The notes under the pieces were generated by a model. It was given only the letters and a program-made list of their open reading frames with translations, was not told where the DNA came from and did not search any database. From JANYJJ01 sp038241115 (lineage in GTDB: Bacteria; Pseudomonadota; Gammaproteobacteria; Burkholderiales; Burkholderiaceae_C): 64,000 nucleotides of DNA. The stretch is from the NCBI GenBank assembly GCA_038241115.1, contig JBBRGA010000001.1, positions 1 to 64,000 on the forward strand, given 5' to 3'. The position numbers and the translations under genes were made by a program. Below, in pieces: positions 38,784 through 49,858 of this stretch (positions are counted from its first letter, which is position 1; each line of letters begins with the position of its first letter).

Positions 38784-40007
38784 ATGACAAAAATTTCCAC
38801 TTCCCACGATTCACGCACAGCACGCAAACAGCGAATTTGCATCCTCGGATCCACCGGCTCGGTTGGTACCAGCACCCTGGATGTGTTGTCGCGCCATGCT
38901 GAGAAATTTGAAGTTTTTGCGCTGACCTCGCACAGTCGAGTAGACGAGTTGCTGGCGCAGTGTCTGATTTGGAAGCCGCGCTTTGCTGCGTTGCCCACGC
39001 CTGAATTGGCTCGCGCACTGCAAGCTCAGTTGCGAGACGCTGGTTCCAACACCGAGGTTCTGGCGGGCCCCAAAGCTTTGTGCGAACTGGCGGCTCATGC
39101 GGATGTGGACATGGTGATGGCGTCCATCGTCGGCGCTGCGGGATTGCCTTCATGCCTGGCTGCGGCGCATGCCGGCAAGCGTCTGCTGTTGGCGAACAAA
39201 GAAGCCTTGGTGGTGGGCGGCGCACTTTTTATGCAGGCCGTTAAAACCGGCGGCGCCACGCTGCTGCCGATCGACAGCGAACACTCGGCCATTTTTCAAT
39301 GCTTGCCAGAAGATCGCAGAGCTTGGGGTTTGCGCATCGACCACATTTTGCTCACCGCTTCAGGCGGCCCTTTTCGCATGCGAGATCCTTCGACGCTCGC
39401 CTCGGTGACCCCCGACGAGGCATGCGCGCATCCTACGTGGGTAATGGGGCGAAAAATTTCAGTCGACTCCGCCACGATGATGAATAAAGCACTAGAGGTG
39501 ATTGAGGCGCGCTGGTTGTTTGACTTGGCACCCGAGCAAATCCGAGTCGTCATTCACCCTCAAAGCATCATCCATTCAATGGTGGTGTGCCGTGATCATT
39601 CGGTGCTGGCGCAGCTCGGCACGCCCGACATGCGAGTGCCCATTGCTTACGGCTTGTCCTTTCCCGAACGCATCACTTCAGGCGCTGGCCAGCTCGATTT
39701 CACAGCGATGTCGGCGTTGAATTTTTCAGCGCCCGACCATGCTCTCTATCCGGGCTTGAAGTTGGCATGGCAGAGCCTCAACGCCGCAGCCGGAACGACC
39801 GCTGTGCTGAATGCGGCGAACGAAGTGGCCGTGGCCGCTTTCTTGGACAACGCCATACGTTTTGACCAGATTCACGCGCTCAACCAAAGCGCGCTCGAAA
39901 CGGTGGCGGTCACGCCCGAAGACTCGGCTTCTGTCGATGACTTGATTGCCCTCGATCTGCGGACTCGCGCGAGCGCGGAACAACACGTGAAGCGACTCCA
40001 AAAATGA
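38784..40007 (+). CDS. dxr: 1-deoxy-D-xylulose-5-phosphate reductoisomerase
   Basis: Second step of the MEP isoprenoid pathway, giving 2-C-methylerythritol 4-phosphate with NADPH. The NADPH loop ICILGSTGSVGTSTLDVL, the catalytic region LLPIDSEHSAIFQCLP, and the substrate loop LTASGGPFRMRD with HPTWVMGRKISVDSATMMNK are visible (key WVMGRKISVDSATM). 407 residues. Linkage with uppS places two isoprenoid steps in one operon. Its last codons overlap rseP (ATGA). Confidence 0.97.
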   Translation: MTKISTSHDSRTARKQRICILGSTGSVGTSTLDVLSRHAEKFEVFALTSHSRVDELLAQCLIWKPRFAALPTPELARALQAQLRDAGSNTEVLAGPKALCELAAHADVDMVMASIVGAAGLPSCLAAAHAGKRLLLANKEALVVGGALFMQAVKTGGATLLPIDSEHSAIFQCLPEDRRAWGLRIDHILLTASGGPFRMRDPSTLASVTPDEACAHPTWVMGRKISVDSATMMNKALEVIEARWLFDLAPEQIRVVIHPQSIIHSMVVCRDHSVLAQLGTPDMRVPIAYGLSFPERITSGAGQLDFTAMSALNFSAPDHALYPGLKLAWQSLNAAAGTTAVLNAANEVAVAAFLDNAIRFDQIHALNQSALETVAVTPEDSASVDDLIALDLRTRASAEQHVKRLQK

Positions 40008-41362
40008 TTTCGACGGTTCTGGCTTTCATCTTCACTTTGGCTTTGTTGGTGGTGGTGCACGAGTACGGCCATTACCGGGTGGCAGTCGCGTGTGGCGTGA
40101 AAGTGTTGCGCTTCTCAGTGGGTTTTGGTCGCGTGATTTGGCGTCGTCAAGCCACGCCTGACAGCACCGAATTTGTCTTGTGCGTTTTGCCGCTGGGTGG
40201 CTATGTCCGCATGTTGGACGAGCGCGAGGCCAATGTGAATTCCAACCAGCGACATTTGGCCTTCAACACCAAGCCCTTGTGGCAGCGGGCGAGCGTGGTA
40301 GCCGCGGGCCCGATCGCTAATTTCTTGTTGGCGATCGTGTTGTATGCCTGCGCTCATTGGGTAGGCACCGACGAGCCCAAAGCTGTTTTAAGCGGCCCAA
40401 CCGTTGGCAGCATTGCCGAGCGCGCGGGCGTGAGGTCAGGCGACGTGGTGCGTGCGGTTTCGAGCGACGGTGTGGAATGGCAGGATGTCCAGTCATTTGT
40501 TGACCTCAGTGGCGAGGTCAATCGTGCTGTCTTGCACGGCGAAAAGCTCAGCCTGCGTGTCGCGGCTGGCGATGGCGCGTCAGAGCGCAATCTGATGTTG
40601 GCGCTTGACAGCCTGGAGACGCGCGACGCTGACGCGACCTTGATGCGTCGTATTGGCCTTGGTGCGCCATTCAGCGAAGCGGTATTGGGCGAAGTCAAAC
40701 CTGCAGGCGCAGCTGCGCGGGCTGGGTTGCGCAGCGGTGACCGCGTCTTGTCGGTAGACGGTTTGACGATCGCCGACTCGGCCCGGTTGCGCGAGCTGAT
40801 CCGGGCCAATGCCGCGAAAACGATGTCATGGAAAATTTCCAGATCCGGCCAGGTCTTGGAGCTTGCTGTCACGCCCGCCAGCACCAGCGAAGGCAGCGCC
40901 AAGGTCGGCCGGATCGAGGCTTTTGTGGGGCAACCCCCGAAGATGGTCAACGTGCAATACGGATTGATAGACGGTGCCGTGAAGGCCGTCACTCGCACGT
41001 GGGACATGTCGGCTCTGACGCTGTCGATGTTCGGCAAGATGTTGATCGGCGAAGCCTCGTTGAAGAACCTCAGCGGACCGTTGACGATTGCCGATTACGC
41101 AGGTCAATCGGCACGCTTGGGACTGGCCTATTACTTGGGGTTTTTGGCCATCGTCAGCGTGAGTCTGGGCGTGCTGAACCTGCTGCCTTTGCCGGTGCTC
41201 GACGGTGGACACCTGATGTATTATCTTTTTGAAGCTGCCACGGGGCACCCCGTTTCCGACGCGTGGATCGCGCGATTGCAGCGCGGTGGCGTGGCCATCA
41301 TGCTCATGATGACTTCACTCGCGATTTACAACGATGTGGCCCGCCTCCTGGGCCTGCACTGA
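40004..41362 (+). CDS. rseP: Site-2 protease RseP (regulated intramembrane proteolysis)
   Basis: A 452-residue inner-membrane zinc protease. The catalytic HEYGH motif lies in the first transmembrane segment (VVVHEYGHYRVAVACGVKV), and the third-ligand motif is LPVLDGGHLMYYL near the C-terminus. Two PDZ domains lie between (around GSIAERAGVRSGDVVRAV and AGAAARAGLRSGDRVLSV). In E. coli it cleaves the anti-sigma RseA and remnant signal peptides. The gene is coupled to dxr and precedes bamA. Confidence 0.96.
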   Translation: MISTVLAFIFTLALLVVVHEYGHYRVAVACGVKVLRFSVGFGRVIWRRQATPDSTEFVLCVLPLGGYVRMLDEREANVNSNQRHLAFNTKPLWQRASVVAAGPIANFLLAIVLYACAHWVGTDEPKAVLSGPTVGSIAERAGVRSGDVVRAVSSDGVEWQDVQSFVDLSGEVNRAVLHGEKLSLRVAAGDGASERNLMLALDSLETRDADATLMRRIGLGAPFSEAVLGEVKPAGAAARAGLRSGDRVLSVDGLTIADSARLRELIRANAAKTMSWKISRSGQVLELAVTPASTSEGSAKVGRIEAFVGQPPKMVNVQYGLIDGAVKAVTRTWDMSALTLSMFGKMLIGEASLKNLSGPLTIADYAGQSARLGLAYYLGFLAIVSVSLGVLNLLPLPVLDGGHLMYYLFEAATGHPVSDAWIARLQRGGVAIMLMMTSLAIYNDVARLLGLH

Positions 41363-41371
41363 ACTCACCGC

Positions 41372-43687
41372 ATGCGATCTCATCTACGGTTTGCCTCACG
41401 TTCTGCTTCCCATTGCGCCTCAGCTTTGTCCATAGCCATCGCGGCTGCGTTTCATAGTTCCGCGGCTCTGGCAGTTGAGCCGTTTAAGCTCAAAGATATC
41501 CGCGTCGAAGGCCTGCAGCGCACCGACGCAGGCACCGTCTTTGCCTCCCTGCCATTTCGCATTGGAGACACCTATAGCGACGAAAAGGGCTCGGCTGCCT
41601 TGCGCGCTTTGTTTGCGACAGGTTTATTCAAAGACGTTCGCATTGAGCTTGACGATGGGGTGGTTGTGATCATCGTCGAAGAACGTTCTGTCATTTCGAG
41701 CATTGACTTCGTCGGCTTGAAAGAATTTGACAAGGAAACACTGACCAAGTCGTTGAAGGACTTTGGAATTGGCGAGGGGCAGCCCTTTGACAAAGCCTTG
41801 GCCGACCGCGCCGAGCAAGAGCTCAAACGCCAGTACCTCACGCGCAGTTTGTACGGCGCCGAAGTCGTCACCACAGTCACGCCGCAAGAGCGCAACCGCG
41901 TAAACGTCACGTTCACCATCACTGAAGGTTCAATCGCACGCATCAGCGAAATACGAATTGTTGGCAACAGCGCGTTTTCAGAAAGCAGCCTGAAGAATTT
42001 GTTCGATTTGAACGACGGCGGCTGGTTGAATTTCTACACCAAGGCCGATCGTTATTCGCGCGCTAAATTGAACGCCGATTTGGAATCTCTACGGGCTTAT
42101 TACCTGAATCGCGGTTATTTGGAATTCAACGTTGAGTCCACGCAAGTGGCAATTTCTGCCGACAAGCAAGACATCACTTTGACGATCAACGTCAAGGAAG
42201 GCCAAGTTTTCACAGTTACCGCCGTGAAGTTGGAAGGCGAATACTTGGGCAAGGAGGAAGACTTCAAAACCTTGGTGACTGTGAAGCCGGGTGAGCCTTA
42301 CCGAGCCGAGGCAGTGGCCGACACCACCAAAGCGTTTGTTGAGCGCTTTGGCAGCTTCGGTTATGCGTTTGCTCGAATTGATCCCCGCACAGAGATCGAC
42401 CGCGCAACCGGCCAGGTGGTGCTGACCTTGGCGGCCGATCCGGCGCGCCGGGTTTATGTGCGGCGAATCAACGTAGCGGGCAACAGCCGCAGCCGGGATG
42501 AAGTCGTGCGCCGCGAGTTCCGCCAATTTGAGTCGAGCTGGTACGACGGTCGAAAAATCAAGCTGTCGCGTGACCGCGTGGATCGACTGGGCTACTTCAG
42601 CGAAGTGGCGGTCGAAACAAACGAGGTTCCTGGGACGCCTGACCAAGTAGATTTGACGCTCACTATCAAAGAAAAACCCACCGGCAATTTGTTGCTTGGA
42701 GCGGGTTTTTCGAGCGCTGACAAGCTGTCGCTTACCGCGTCCATCAAGCAAGAAAACGTTTTCGGTTCGGGCAACTACTTGGGTTTGGAAATCAACACCA
42801 GCAAGTCGGCCCGCACTCTGGTTCTCAGCACGGTAGACCCTTACTTCACGATTGACGGCATTTCGCGGGCTTTCGATATCTATTACCGCACCACCAAGCC
42901 ACTGAACAGCCAAGGCGAGGAATATCAACTCATCACGCCGGGCGCATCCGTGCGCTTCGGAGTTCCATTCAGTGAATTTGACACGGTGTTTTTTGGAGTG
43001 GGCTTTGAGCGCACCGAGATCCGTGGGACGACTGGCATCCCGCTGAACTACCGCCTTTTCCAAAATCAGTTTGGCTCCAAAAGCACGTCGGTTCCATTAA
43101 CCATCGGTTGGACCCGTGACGGCCGTGACAGCGCATTGGTTCCGACAGAAGGCCGTTATCAGCGTTTGAATTTTGATTGGGGCCTGGCTGGTGATACGCG
43201 TTACTTGCGCGCCAATGCGCAGTACCAGCAGTTCTTTCCTATCGCTCGGCGCTTTACTTTGGCGGTGAACGCCGAAGTCGGCTGGGGCAAAGGTCTGGCG
43301 GGGCGGCCGTACCCGATTTTCAAGAATTTTTACGGTGGCGGTCTGGGCACTGTGCGTGCCTTTGACCAAGGCTCACTCGGGCCGGTGGACGTCGTGGGTT
43401 CCTACAACGGCGGCAATCGACGCGTCAACTTGCAAACCCAGTTTTACCTTCCTGTGCCTGGTACAGGCAATGACAAAACACTGCGCCTGTTCACTTACCT
43501 CGACGCGGGCAACGTGTGGGGTGAGTTTGAAAAAATGACAGCCAGCAGCATCCGCGCATCGGCCGGTTTGGGCATGACTTGGGTATCGCCTGTGGGCCCG
43601 CTTCAATTGAGCTACGGCACCCCTGTACGCAAGAAGCCAGAAGATAGAATTCAGCGACTGCAATTTCAGATCGGGACCGCGTTCTAA
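41372..43687 (+). CDS. bamA: Outer membrane protein assembly factor BamA
   Basis: A 771-residue outer-membrane insertase. A signal peptide (ASALSIAIAAAFHSSAALA) is followed by five POTRA repeats (first FKLKDIRVEGLQRTDAGTVF) and a C-terminal 16-stranded barrel. The lid-lock motif region (RGT ... ) and the barrel segment GGLGTVRAFDQGSLGP are visible, and the protein ends QFQIGTAF with the terminal aromatic residue needed for Bam recognition. It precedes skp by a one-base overlap. Confidence 0.97.
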   Translation: MRSHLRFASRSASHCASALSIAIAAAFHSSAALAVEPFKLKDIRVEGLQRTDAGTVFASLPFRIGDTYSDEKGSAALRALFATGLFKDVRIELDDGVVVIIVEERSVISSIDFVGLKEFDKETLTKSLKDFGIGEGQPFDKALADRAEQELKRQYLTRSLYGAEVVTTVTPQERNRVNVTFTITEGSIARISEIRIVGNSAFSESSLKNLFDLNDGGWLNFYTKADRYSRAKLNADLESLRAYYLNRGYLEFNVESTQVAISADKQDITLTINVKEGQVFTVTAVKLEGEYLGKEEDFKTLVTVKPGEPYRAEAVADTTKAFVERFGSFGYAFARIDPRTEIDRATGQVVLTLAADPARRVYVRRINVAGNSRSRDEVVRREFRQFESSWYDGRKIKLSRDRVDRLGYFSEVAVETNEVPGTPDQVDLTLTIKEKPTGNLLLGAGFSSADKLSLTASIKQENVFGSGNYLGLEINTSKSARTLVLSTVDPYFTIDGISRAFDIYYRTTKPLNSQGEEYQLITPGASVRFGVPFSEFDTVFFGVGFERTEIRGTTGIPLNYRLFQNQFGSKSTSVPLTIGWTRDGRDSALVPTEGRYQRLNFDWGLAGDTRYLRANAQYQQFFPIARRFTLAVNAEVGWGKGLAGRPYPIFKNFYGGGLGTVRAFDQGSLGPVDVVGSYNGGNRRVNLQTQFYLPVPGTGNDKTLRLFTYLDAGNVWGEFEKMTASSIRASAGLGMTWVSPVGPLQLSYGTPVRKKPEDRIQRLQFQIGTAF

Positions 43688-44211
43688 TGAAATCACTTTT
43701 GAAGACAGTTGCTGTCTGCGCATCATTGAGCTTGGCAGCCCTGAGCGCACCCTTGCTGGCGCAGGCGCAAGAATTGAAAATTGGATACGTCAACAGCGAC
43801 CGCGTGCTGCGCGATGCGCTGCCGGCCAAAGCGGCTCAAACCAAACTCGAGGCCGAATTCAGCAAGCGTGACAAAGACCTCAACGATCTGGCCTCGAAGC
43901 TCAAAACAGCCGCTGACAAACTAGAAAAAGACGCACCCACATTGGCGGAAACAGAGCGCAGCCGCCGTCAACGCGAACTGGTTGAACAAGACCGCGAGAT
44001 TCAACGCAAACGTCGGGAATTCCAAGAAGATCTGAACCAGCGCAAGAACGAAGAACTTTCCGGCGTCGTTGAGCGAGCCAACAAGGTCATCAAACAAATT
44101 TTTGAAACTGAGAAGTACGATCTGATCTTGCAAGAGGCCGTGTTTGCTGGCCCCAAGGTCGACATCACCGAAAAGGTCATAAAGGCCTTGAACGCGCAAG
44201 GTGGCAAGTAA
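43687..44211 (+). CDS. skp: Periplasmic chaperone Skp (OmpH family)
   Basis: A 174-residue exported chaperone that holds unfolded outer-membrane proteins for BamA. A signal peptide ([20 protein letters not shown]) precedes the mature start [24 protein letters not shown] long charged coiled-coil arm follows ([20 protein letters not shown]), and the trimer core closes with [27 protein letters not shown] residues (key YDLILQEAV). It overlaps bamA by one base and lpxD by 11. Confidence 0.95.
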   Translation: MKSLLKTVAVCASLSLAALSAPLLAQAQELKIGYVNSDRVLRDALPAKAAQTKLEAEFSKRDKDLNDLASKLKTAADKLEKDAPTLAETERSRRQRELVEQDREIQRKRREFQEDLNQRKNEELSGVVERANKVIKQIFETEKYDLILQEAVFAGPKVDITEKVIKALNAQGGK

Positions 44212-45244
44212 GGCCTCGCGCACATTTCGATTGGGTGACATAGCCGATCAAATTGGCGGAGAACTGATTGGCAACGCTGATCTGCTCATCACCCGAATCG
44301 GTCCGCTGGAAGGTGCCACGCCGTCCACAATTTCTTTTCTGGCACACCCGAAATACCAAGCGCAATTGGCGTTGAGCCAAGCTGCTTGCGTGATCGTCGG
44401 CCCGGCAATGCGCGATGCTGCATTGGTTCGCGGTTCGGCTCTCATTGCTGTTGATGCCTACCTGACGTTTGCTCGCTTGACTCAGTGGTGGGCAGCACAA
44501 ACGCGTCCAGCCCCCGAGGTCGGTGTGCATCCAAGCGCGGTAATCGACGCGACGGCAATACTCGGTGCGCGCGTCTGCATCGGCCCGCTGGCAGTGATTG
44601 AAGCGGGCGCTGTGATCGAGGACGGCGCTGTCATCGGAGCACATTGTTTTATCGGCGCGCATGCGCTCGTCGGCTCAGCTTCGCGCTTCGCAGCGCGCGT
44701 TACGTTTGGGGCTGACTGCAGCATCGGCGAGCGCGGTATTGTGCACAGCGGGGTGGTGATCGGCGCCGACGGGTTTGGCTTTGCTCCGACCGAAGGACGC
44801 TGGGAAAAGATAGAGCAACTCGGTGCTGTGCGCATAGGCAACGACGTTGAGATCGGCGCCAACAGTTGCATTGATCGAGGCGCTTTGGACGACACCGTGA
44901 TCGAGGACGGTGTCAAGCTCGACAACCTGGTCCAAATCGGCCACAACGTGCGCATCGGCGCACACAGCGCGCTCGCAGGCTGCGCTGGCGTGGCGGGCAG
45001 CGCAGTGATCGGTGCGCATTGCACGGTGGGCGGCGGCGCCATCGTTTTGGGTCATTTGACGCTGGCAGATCACGTCAACATTTCAGCCGCGTCGGTCGTC
45101 ATGCGCTCTATCTTGAAGCCCGGAACCTACAGCGGCGTGTTCCCCATCGACGACAATTCCGCGTGGGAAAAAAACGCCGCCACATTGAGACAACTGCACA
45201 GTCTGCGGACGCGTTTGCAGGCCTTGGAGAAAACAAAAACATGA
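44201..45244 (+). CDS. lpxD: UDP-3-O-(3-hydroxyacyl)glucosamine N-acyltransferase
   Basis: Adds the second acyl chain in lipid A synthesis. The 347-residue protein has the uridine-binding N-terminal domain ([19 protein letters not shown]) followed by many left-handed beta-helix hexapeptide repeats (for example [26 protein letters not shown]). GTG 44201 overlaps the skp gene. The acyl donor comes from the same pathway as FabZ, encoded next. Confidence 0.96.
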   Translation: MASKASRTFRLGDIADQIGGELIGNADLLITRIGPLEGATPSTISFLAHPKYQAQLALSQAACVIVGPAMRDAALVRGSALIAVDAYLTFARLTQWWAAQTRPAPEVGVHPSAVIDATAILGARVCIGPLAVIEAGAVIEDGAVIGAHCFIGAHALVGSASRFAARVTFGADCSIGERGIVHSGVVIGADGFGFAPTEGRWEKIEQLGAVRIGNDVEIGANSCIDRGALDDTVIEDGVKLDNLVQIGHNVRIGAHSALAGCAGVAGSAVIGAHCTVGGGAIVLGHLTLADHVNISAASVVMRSILKPGTYSGVFPIDDNSAWEKNAATLRQLHSLRTRLQALEKTKT

Positions 45245-45684
45245 TGATGGACATTCACCAAATTCTGCGCAAATTGCCGCATCGATACCCGTTTTTGCTG
45301 GTCGATCGGGTGCTGGAAGTTGAGAAGGGCAAGCGCATCGTCGCGCTCAAAAACGTCACCATCAACGAGCCATTTTTTGGTGGTCACTTTCCGCACCGGC
45401 CCGTCATGCCGGGTGTATTGATGTTGGAAGCTTTGGCCCAGGCTGCTGCGTTGCTGGCGTTTGAAACTTTGGGCACCACGCTGGATGACAACACCGTTTA
45501 CTACTTTGTTGGCATTGATGGTGCGCGCTTCAAACGGCCTGTGGAACCGGGTGATCAACTCACCTTGGATGTCACGCTCGACCGAATGCGCTCAGGCATC
45601 TTCAAGTTCAAAGCGCGCGGTTTGGTGGGCGCAGACGTGGCCGTGGAAGCTGACTTGATGTGCACGATGCGCAACATCCAGTAA
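45241..45684 (+). CDS. fabZ: 3-hydroxyacyl-ACP dehydratase FabZ
   Basis: Hot-dog-fold dehydratase of fatty acid synthesis, 147 residues. It starts [24 protein letters not shown] and has the catalytic histidine in [23 protein letters not shown]. The initiation ATG overlaps the lpxD stop (ATGA); the longer upstream frame is the shadow of lpxD. Clustering of FabZ with LpxD and LpxA balances 3-hydroxyacyl-ACP use between lipid A and fatty acids. Confidence 0.97.
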   Translation: MMMDIHQILRKLPHRYPFLLVDRVLEVEKGKRIVALKNVTINEPFFGGHFPHRPVMPGVLMLEALAQAAALLAFETLGTTLDDNTVYYFVGIDGARFKRPVEPGDQLTLDVTLDRMRSGIFKFKARGLVGADVAVEADLMCTMRNIQ

Positions 45685-45697
45685 ACGGAACAGCGTC

Positions 45698-46486
45698 ATG
45701 GCAAACATTCACGCCAGTGCCATCATCGCGTCGGGCGCCGAGCTGGGCGAGACCGTCACGGTGGGGCCTTACAGCGTCATCGGTGCGAATGTGAAAGTGG
45801 GCGAGGGCACACACATCGGACCGCACTGCGTGATCGACGGCCACACCACCATCGGTCGCCACAACACAATTTTTCAGTTCTGCTCTCTGGGTGGCGTGCC
45901 GCAAGATAAAAAGTACGCCGGTGAACCCACCGAGCTGCACATCGGCAACGGCAACACCATCCGCGAGTTCTGTACTTTCAATTTGGGCACGGCCCAAGCC
46001 GGTGGAGTGACGCGCCTGGGCGATGAAAACTGGATGATGGCGTACACCCATTTGGCGCACGACTGCCAGGTGGGCAACAAGACCATCTTCGCCAATAACG
46101 CACAAATCGCGGGACACGTCGAAGTGGCTGATTGGGTGATCCTGGGCGCGTTCACCGCGGTGCATCAGTTCGTGAAAATTGGTGCGCACGCCATGACTGG
46201 CATGGGCACGATCTTGCTGCAAGACGCACCGCCGTTTTCGATGATCTCCGGCAACCCGGCGCAGGCACGAAGCTTCAATTTAGAAGGGTTGAAGCGGCGC
46301 GGTTTTTCGGGCGAACGTTTGGCGGCCGTCAAACAAATGCACCGTCTTCTGTACCGACAAGGTCACCCTATGGAAGAAGCGCGAGTGGCCATTCAGGCAT
46401 TGGTGAGCACCATGCCGGAAGCCGCCGGTGACATTGCCATGATGGCGGCGTTTCTGGCACGCGCTGATCGCGGCATCGTTCGCTGA
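45698..46486 (+). CDS. lpxA: UDP-N-acetylglucosamine acyltransferase
   Basis: First step of lipid A synthesis, a 262-residue trimeric left-handed beta-helix protein. Hexapeptide repeats begin at [22 protein letters not shown]; the catalytic histidine lies in [15 protein letters not shown], and the C-terminal helical domain ([20 protein letters not shown]) is typical. It follows fabZ after 13 bases. Confidence 0.97.
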   Translation: MANIHASAIIASGAELGETVTVGPYSVIGANVKVGEGTHIGPHCVIDGHTTIGRHNTIFQFCSLGGVPQDKKYAGEPTELHIGNGNTIREFCTFNLGTAQAGGVTRLGDENWMMAYTHLAHDCQVGNKTIFANNAQIAGHVEVADWVILGAFTAVHQFVKIGAHAMTGMGTILLQDAPPFSMISGNPAQARSFNLEGLKRRGFSGERLAAVKQMHRLLYRQGHPMEEARVAIQALVSTMPEAAGDIAMMAAFLARADRGIVR

Positions 46487-46493
46487 GTCGTCG

Positions 46494-47648
46494 ATGAGCG
46501 TGGTTTCGAGCGCCTCGCCGCGCTTCGCGATGGTCGCGGGCGAAGCCTCCGGCGATTTGCTGGCCGGTTTGTTACTGGACGGAATGAAAGCGCGCTGGCC
46601 TGCGATGACGGCTGGCGGAATTGGAGGCCCGATGATGGCTGCTCGCGGCTTTGAAGCCTGGTGGCCGCACCACAAGCTTGCGGTGCGCGGGTATGTAGAA
46701 GTGCTCAAGCACTACCGCGAAATTGTCGGCATACGCCAGCAACTCGCCTTGCGTCTGCTGGCGTCCAAGCCTGATGCGTTCATTGGTGTGGATGCGCCTG
46801 ATTTCAATCTTGACCTGGAAGCTCAACTCAAAGCCCACGGTGTCAAGGCGATTCACTTTGTCGGCCCCTCGATTTGGGCTTGGCGCGGCAAGCGCATCGA
46901 GCGAATTCGACATTCTGTAGACCATGTGCTGTGCCTGTTTCCTTTCGAGCCGGCACTTTATGAGGCGAACGGCGTGGCGGCTACTTTTGTGGGTCACCCG
47001 TTGGCGGATGCGATCCCGCTGGAGGTGCCGCGCGCGGCCAGCCGAGCCGCTTTGAATTTGTCTGCAGATGACGTGGTGGTGGCCTTGCTGCCGGGCAGCC
47101 GTCGCTCGGAAATTGCTTTTGTGGCACCCGTTCTGTTGGCGGCTGCCGCGGAGATGCATCGCCAACGTCCGGGCTTGAAATTCATCTTGCCCGTGGTGCC
47201 TGGCTTGCTCGAGTTGGTCGAGCCGCTGCGTCAACAGTTGGCCGCCGTGGTGCCTCTCAGCTTGCTCAACGGACAGTCGCACGAAGCGCTCGCCGCGTGC
47301 GATGTGACGCTAGTGGCAAGCGGCACCGCCACCTTGGAAGCTGCGTTGTTCAAGCGCCCCATGGTCATCACTTACAACATGCAGTGGCTGAGTTGGCAAA
47401 TGATGAAGCGCATGAAGTACCAGCCGTGGGTGGGCTTGCCCAATATTTTGTTGAATGACTTTGCGGTTCCTGAACTGCTGCAAGACGCCGCCACGCCGCA
47501 AGCCTTGGCGAAGGCTGCCTTTACCTGGCTGGACAATCCAAGCGCGTGTGCGGCGCTGGCAACCCGCTTCGACGCACTTCACCGCACCCTTCAACAAAAT
47601 ACCGCTGTGGCCGCCACCCATGCCATTGAAAAGATTCTTGCCGCTTGA
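46494..47648 (+). CDS. lpxB: Lipid-A-disaccharide synthase
   Basis: GT19 glycosyltransferase that joins UDP-diacylglucosamine and lipid X. The 384-residue protein begins [24 protein letters not shown]. It has [14 protein letters not shown], the [19 protein letters not shown] stretch, and [10 protein letters not shown], plus the C-terminal [21 protein letters not shown]. Its 3' end overlaps rnhB by 29 bases. Confidence 0.97.
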   Translation: MSVVSSASPRFAMVAGEASGDLLAGLLLDGMKARWPAMTAGGIGGPMMAARGFEAWWPHHKLAVRGYVEVLKHYREIVGIRQQLALRLLASKPDAFIGVDAPDFNLDLEAQLKAHGVKAIHFVGPSIWAWRGKRIERIRHSVDHVLCLFPFEPALYEANGVAATFVGHPLADAIPLEVPRAASRAALNLSADDVVVALLPGSRRSEIAFVAPVLLAAAAEMHRQRPGLKFILPVVPGLLELVEPLRQQLAAVVPLSLLNGQSHEALAACDVTLVASGTATLEAALFKRPMVITYNMQWLSWQMMKRMKYQPWVGLPNILLNDFAVPELLQDAATPQALAKAAFTWLDNPSACAALATRFDALHRTLQQNTAVAATHAIEKILAA

Positions 47649-48249
47649 AAAACTCGGCCTGCTCTGGGACGGCGTCGGCTTGATGGCCGGTGTCGACGAA
47701 GCTGGGCGCGGGCCGCTGGCCGGGCCCGTGGTGGCGGCTGCGGTGATCCTCGACGAGCGGCAACCTATCAAAGGCCTGAACGACTCCAAGGCACTCACCG
47801 CCCGAGCGCGTGATCGCTTGTTCGATGAGATACGCGGCCGTGCGCTGTGCTGCAGCATCGGGCAGGCCAGCGTGGAGGAGATCGATGCGTTGAACATTTT
47901 GCAAGCCACCATGCTGGCCATGCGCCGCGCGGTGGAAGGGCTGCGCCTGAAGCCGCACATGGTGCTGGTGGACGGCAACCGCTTGCCCGGTTTGCAGGTG
48001 CCTGCGCAAGCCATCGTCAAAGGCGACAGCAAAGTCAAAGCCATCTCTGCCGCGTCTATCGTCGCCAAGGTTCACCGCGACCAGCTCTGTGATGCGCTGC
48101 ACCAAGCCCATCCGCAATACGGGTTCGACGGCCACAAGGGCTACCCAACCGCGGCGCATTTGGCGGCTCTGCAAGCCCACGGCGCCTGTCCGCACCACCG
48201 ACGCACTTTTGGCCCGGTTCGCAGGGTGCTCGAGCGGGTGGTTGCGTGA
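47620..48249 (+). CDS. rnhB: Ribonuclease HII
   Basis: Removes RNA primers and misincorporated ribonucleotides from DNA. The 209-residue protein shows the metal-binding motif [19 protein letters not shown], then [15 protein letters not shown], and [21 protein letters not shown] (key VKGDSKV ... SIVAKV). ATG 47620 ([11 protein letters not shown]) is inside the last codons of lpxB; the longer open frame from 47455 is shadow. It overlaps the methyltransferase gene by GTGA. Confidence 0.95.
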   Translation: MPLKRFLPLEKLGLLWDGVGLMAGVDEAGRGPLAGPVVAAAVILDERQPIKGLNDSKALTARARDRLFDEIRGRALCCSIGQASVEEIDALNILQATMLAMRRAVEGLRLKPHMVLVDGNRLPGLQVPAQAIVKGDSKVKAISAASIVAKVHRDQLCDALHQAHPQYGFDGHKGYPTAAHLAALQAHGACPHHRRTFGPVRRVLERVVA

Positions 48250-49040
48250 GCTTGGTCAAGCACATCAGCTCTCGCGACAACCCGCTGCTGCAGCGGCTTC
48301 GCAAGCTGGCGGCGGATCCCGCCGAGTACCGCAAGCAAGGTGAAATCTGGCTGGCGGGTGACCACTTGTGCAGCGCGTTCTCCAATCGCGGTGGCGTGGC
48401 CACACAAGCGCTCATTACCGAAGAAGCTTGGACGCAGCTTGCGTTGCGTACGCTGGCAGAAAAGGCTTTGGCCGTGACGATATTGCCCGCGGACCTGATG
48501 AAGTCGGGAGGCACGTTGGAGTCGCCGCCGCCCATGGGATTTTTGGTGCCGTGGAGGGCCAACGCGGCGCTGTTGCCAGCAGCAGCCAGCATCGTTCTTG
48601 ACCGCTTGCAAGACGCTGGCAACGTGGGCGCAGTGCTGCGCAGCGCGGCCGCGTTTGGGTTCACCCAAGTCATTGCGCTCAAAGGGACGGCGGCCTTGTG
48701 GTCGCCCAAAGTGCTGCGCGCTGGCATGGGCGCGCACTTCGGTTTGCATTTGCTTGAGGGCGTTGACGAGGCCGTATTGGCAGCCCTTGAAGTGCCCATG
48801 CTGGCAACAAGTTCGCACGCTGAGTTGGCCATCCACACGACACACCTGCCGTGGCCCTGCGCTTGGGTTTTGGGCCAAGAAGGCCAAGGCATGTCGGCGA
48901 CGTTGTTGTCACGCTGCCAACTCGCGCTGCGCATCCCGCAACCGGGCGGTGAAGAATCGCTCAACGTCGCTGCGGCAGCGGCGGTTTGCCTTTACGAATC
49001 GGCACGCCAGCGCAGCGCGCCGGGTGGTTTGACAGGCTAG
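48246..49040 (+). CDS. TrmH/SpoU family RNA methyltransferase
   Basis: A 264-residue SPOUT-class 2'-O-ribose methyltransferase. The knot motifs are present: [25 protein letters not shown] (motif 1), [11 protein letters not shown] (motif 2) and [18 protein letters not shown] (motif 3), following an N-terminal substrate-binding domain ([20 protein letters not shown]). The exact target (23S rRNA or tRNA) is not determined from sequence. It starts GTG, overlapping rnhB, and its stop overlaps that of ppsR on the other strand (CTAG). Confidence 0.9.
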   Translation: MSLVKHISSRDNPLLQRLRKLAADPAEYRKQGEIWLAGDHLCSAFSNRGGVATQALITEEAWTQLALRTLAEKALAVTILPADLMKSGGTLESPPPMGFLVPWRANAALLPAAASIVLDRLQDAGNVGAVLRSAAAFGFTQVIALKGTAALWSPKVLRAGMGAHFGLHLLEGVDEAVLAALEVPMLATSSHAELAIHTTHLPWPCAWVLGQEGQGMSATLLSRCQLALRIPQPGGEESLNVAAAAAVCLYESARQRSAPGGLTG

Positions 49041-49858
49041 TACATCAAACGATCCGGCCTCAAATCGCGCAGGATGGTGGTGGCAATCTCTTCGATGGAT
49101 TTGTGGGTGGACGACAGCCAAGCAATGCCTTCGCGGCGCATCATGGCTTCGGCTTCCTTGACTTCAAAGCGGCAGTTTTCGATGGACGCGTACTTGCTGT
49201 TGGCCCGGCGTTCTTCGCGTATTTGGTGCAAACGCATGGGGTCGATGGTCAGCCCGAAACACTTGGTCTTGAACGGGGCCAATGAAGCCGGAATGGCACC
49301 CCGGTCGAAGTCTTCGGGAATGAGCGGGTAGTTGGCGGCCTTGATGCCGTGCTGCATGGCCAAGTAAATCGAAGTGGGCGTTTTTCCGCTTCGGCTCACG
49401 CCTACCAAAATCACGTCGGCTGCACTCAAATTTTTGGTCGACTGGCCGTCGTCGTGTGCCAGCGAAAAGTTGATGGCGTCTATGCGGTCCGCGTACTCCT
49501 GGCTTTTCGACACATCAGTGAAGCGGCCCACGCGGTGGTTGGAGGTGATGCCAAATTCGGCCTCCAGCGGCTCGATGAAAGTGTTGAACATGTCGAGCAC
49601 CAAGCCCTTGCTCTGCTCCTTCACGATGGCGCGCACCGCCGGCTCGATCAGCGTGATGAAGACGATGGGCCGTCGGCCTTCCGCGTCAAGGGTGTGATTG
49701 ATTTCACGCACCACTTGGTGGGCCTTGTCGGCGGTGTCGATGAAGGGCCGGCGAACGTGACGCGGCTTGGCAGCGAACTGCGACAGGATCGAGTTGCCAA
49801 ATGTCTCGGCAGTAATGCCGGTGCCGTCAGATACAAAAAACACAGTGCGGTTTGGCAT
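49037..49858 (-). CDS. ppsR: PEP synthase regulatory kinase/pyrophosphorylase
   Basis: A 273-residue DUF299 protein that inactivates PEP synthase by ADP-dependent phosphorylation and restores it by phosphate-dependent dephosphorylation. It starts MPNRTVFFVSDGTGITAETFG and has the P-loop VLVGVSRSGKTPTSIYLA. The gene is divergent from ppsA, its target, which supports the role. Its stop overlaps that of the methyltransferase gene. Confidence 0.95.
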   Translation of the reverse strand: MPNRTVFFVSDGTGITAETFGNSILSQFAAKPRHVRRPFIDTADKAHQVVREINHTLDAEGRRPIVFITLIEPAVRAIVKEQSKGLVLDMFNTFIEPLEAEFGITSNHRVGRFTDVSKSQEYADRIDAINFSLAHDDGQSTKNLSAADVILVGVSRSGKTPTSIYLAMQHGIKAANYPLIPEDFDRGAIPASLAPFKTKCFGLTIDPMRLHQIREERRANSKYASIENCRFEVKEAEAMMRREGIAWLSSTHKSIEEIATTILRDLRPDRLMY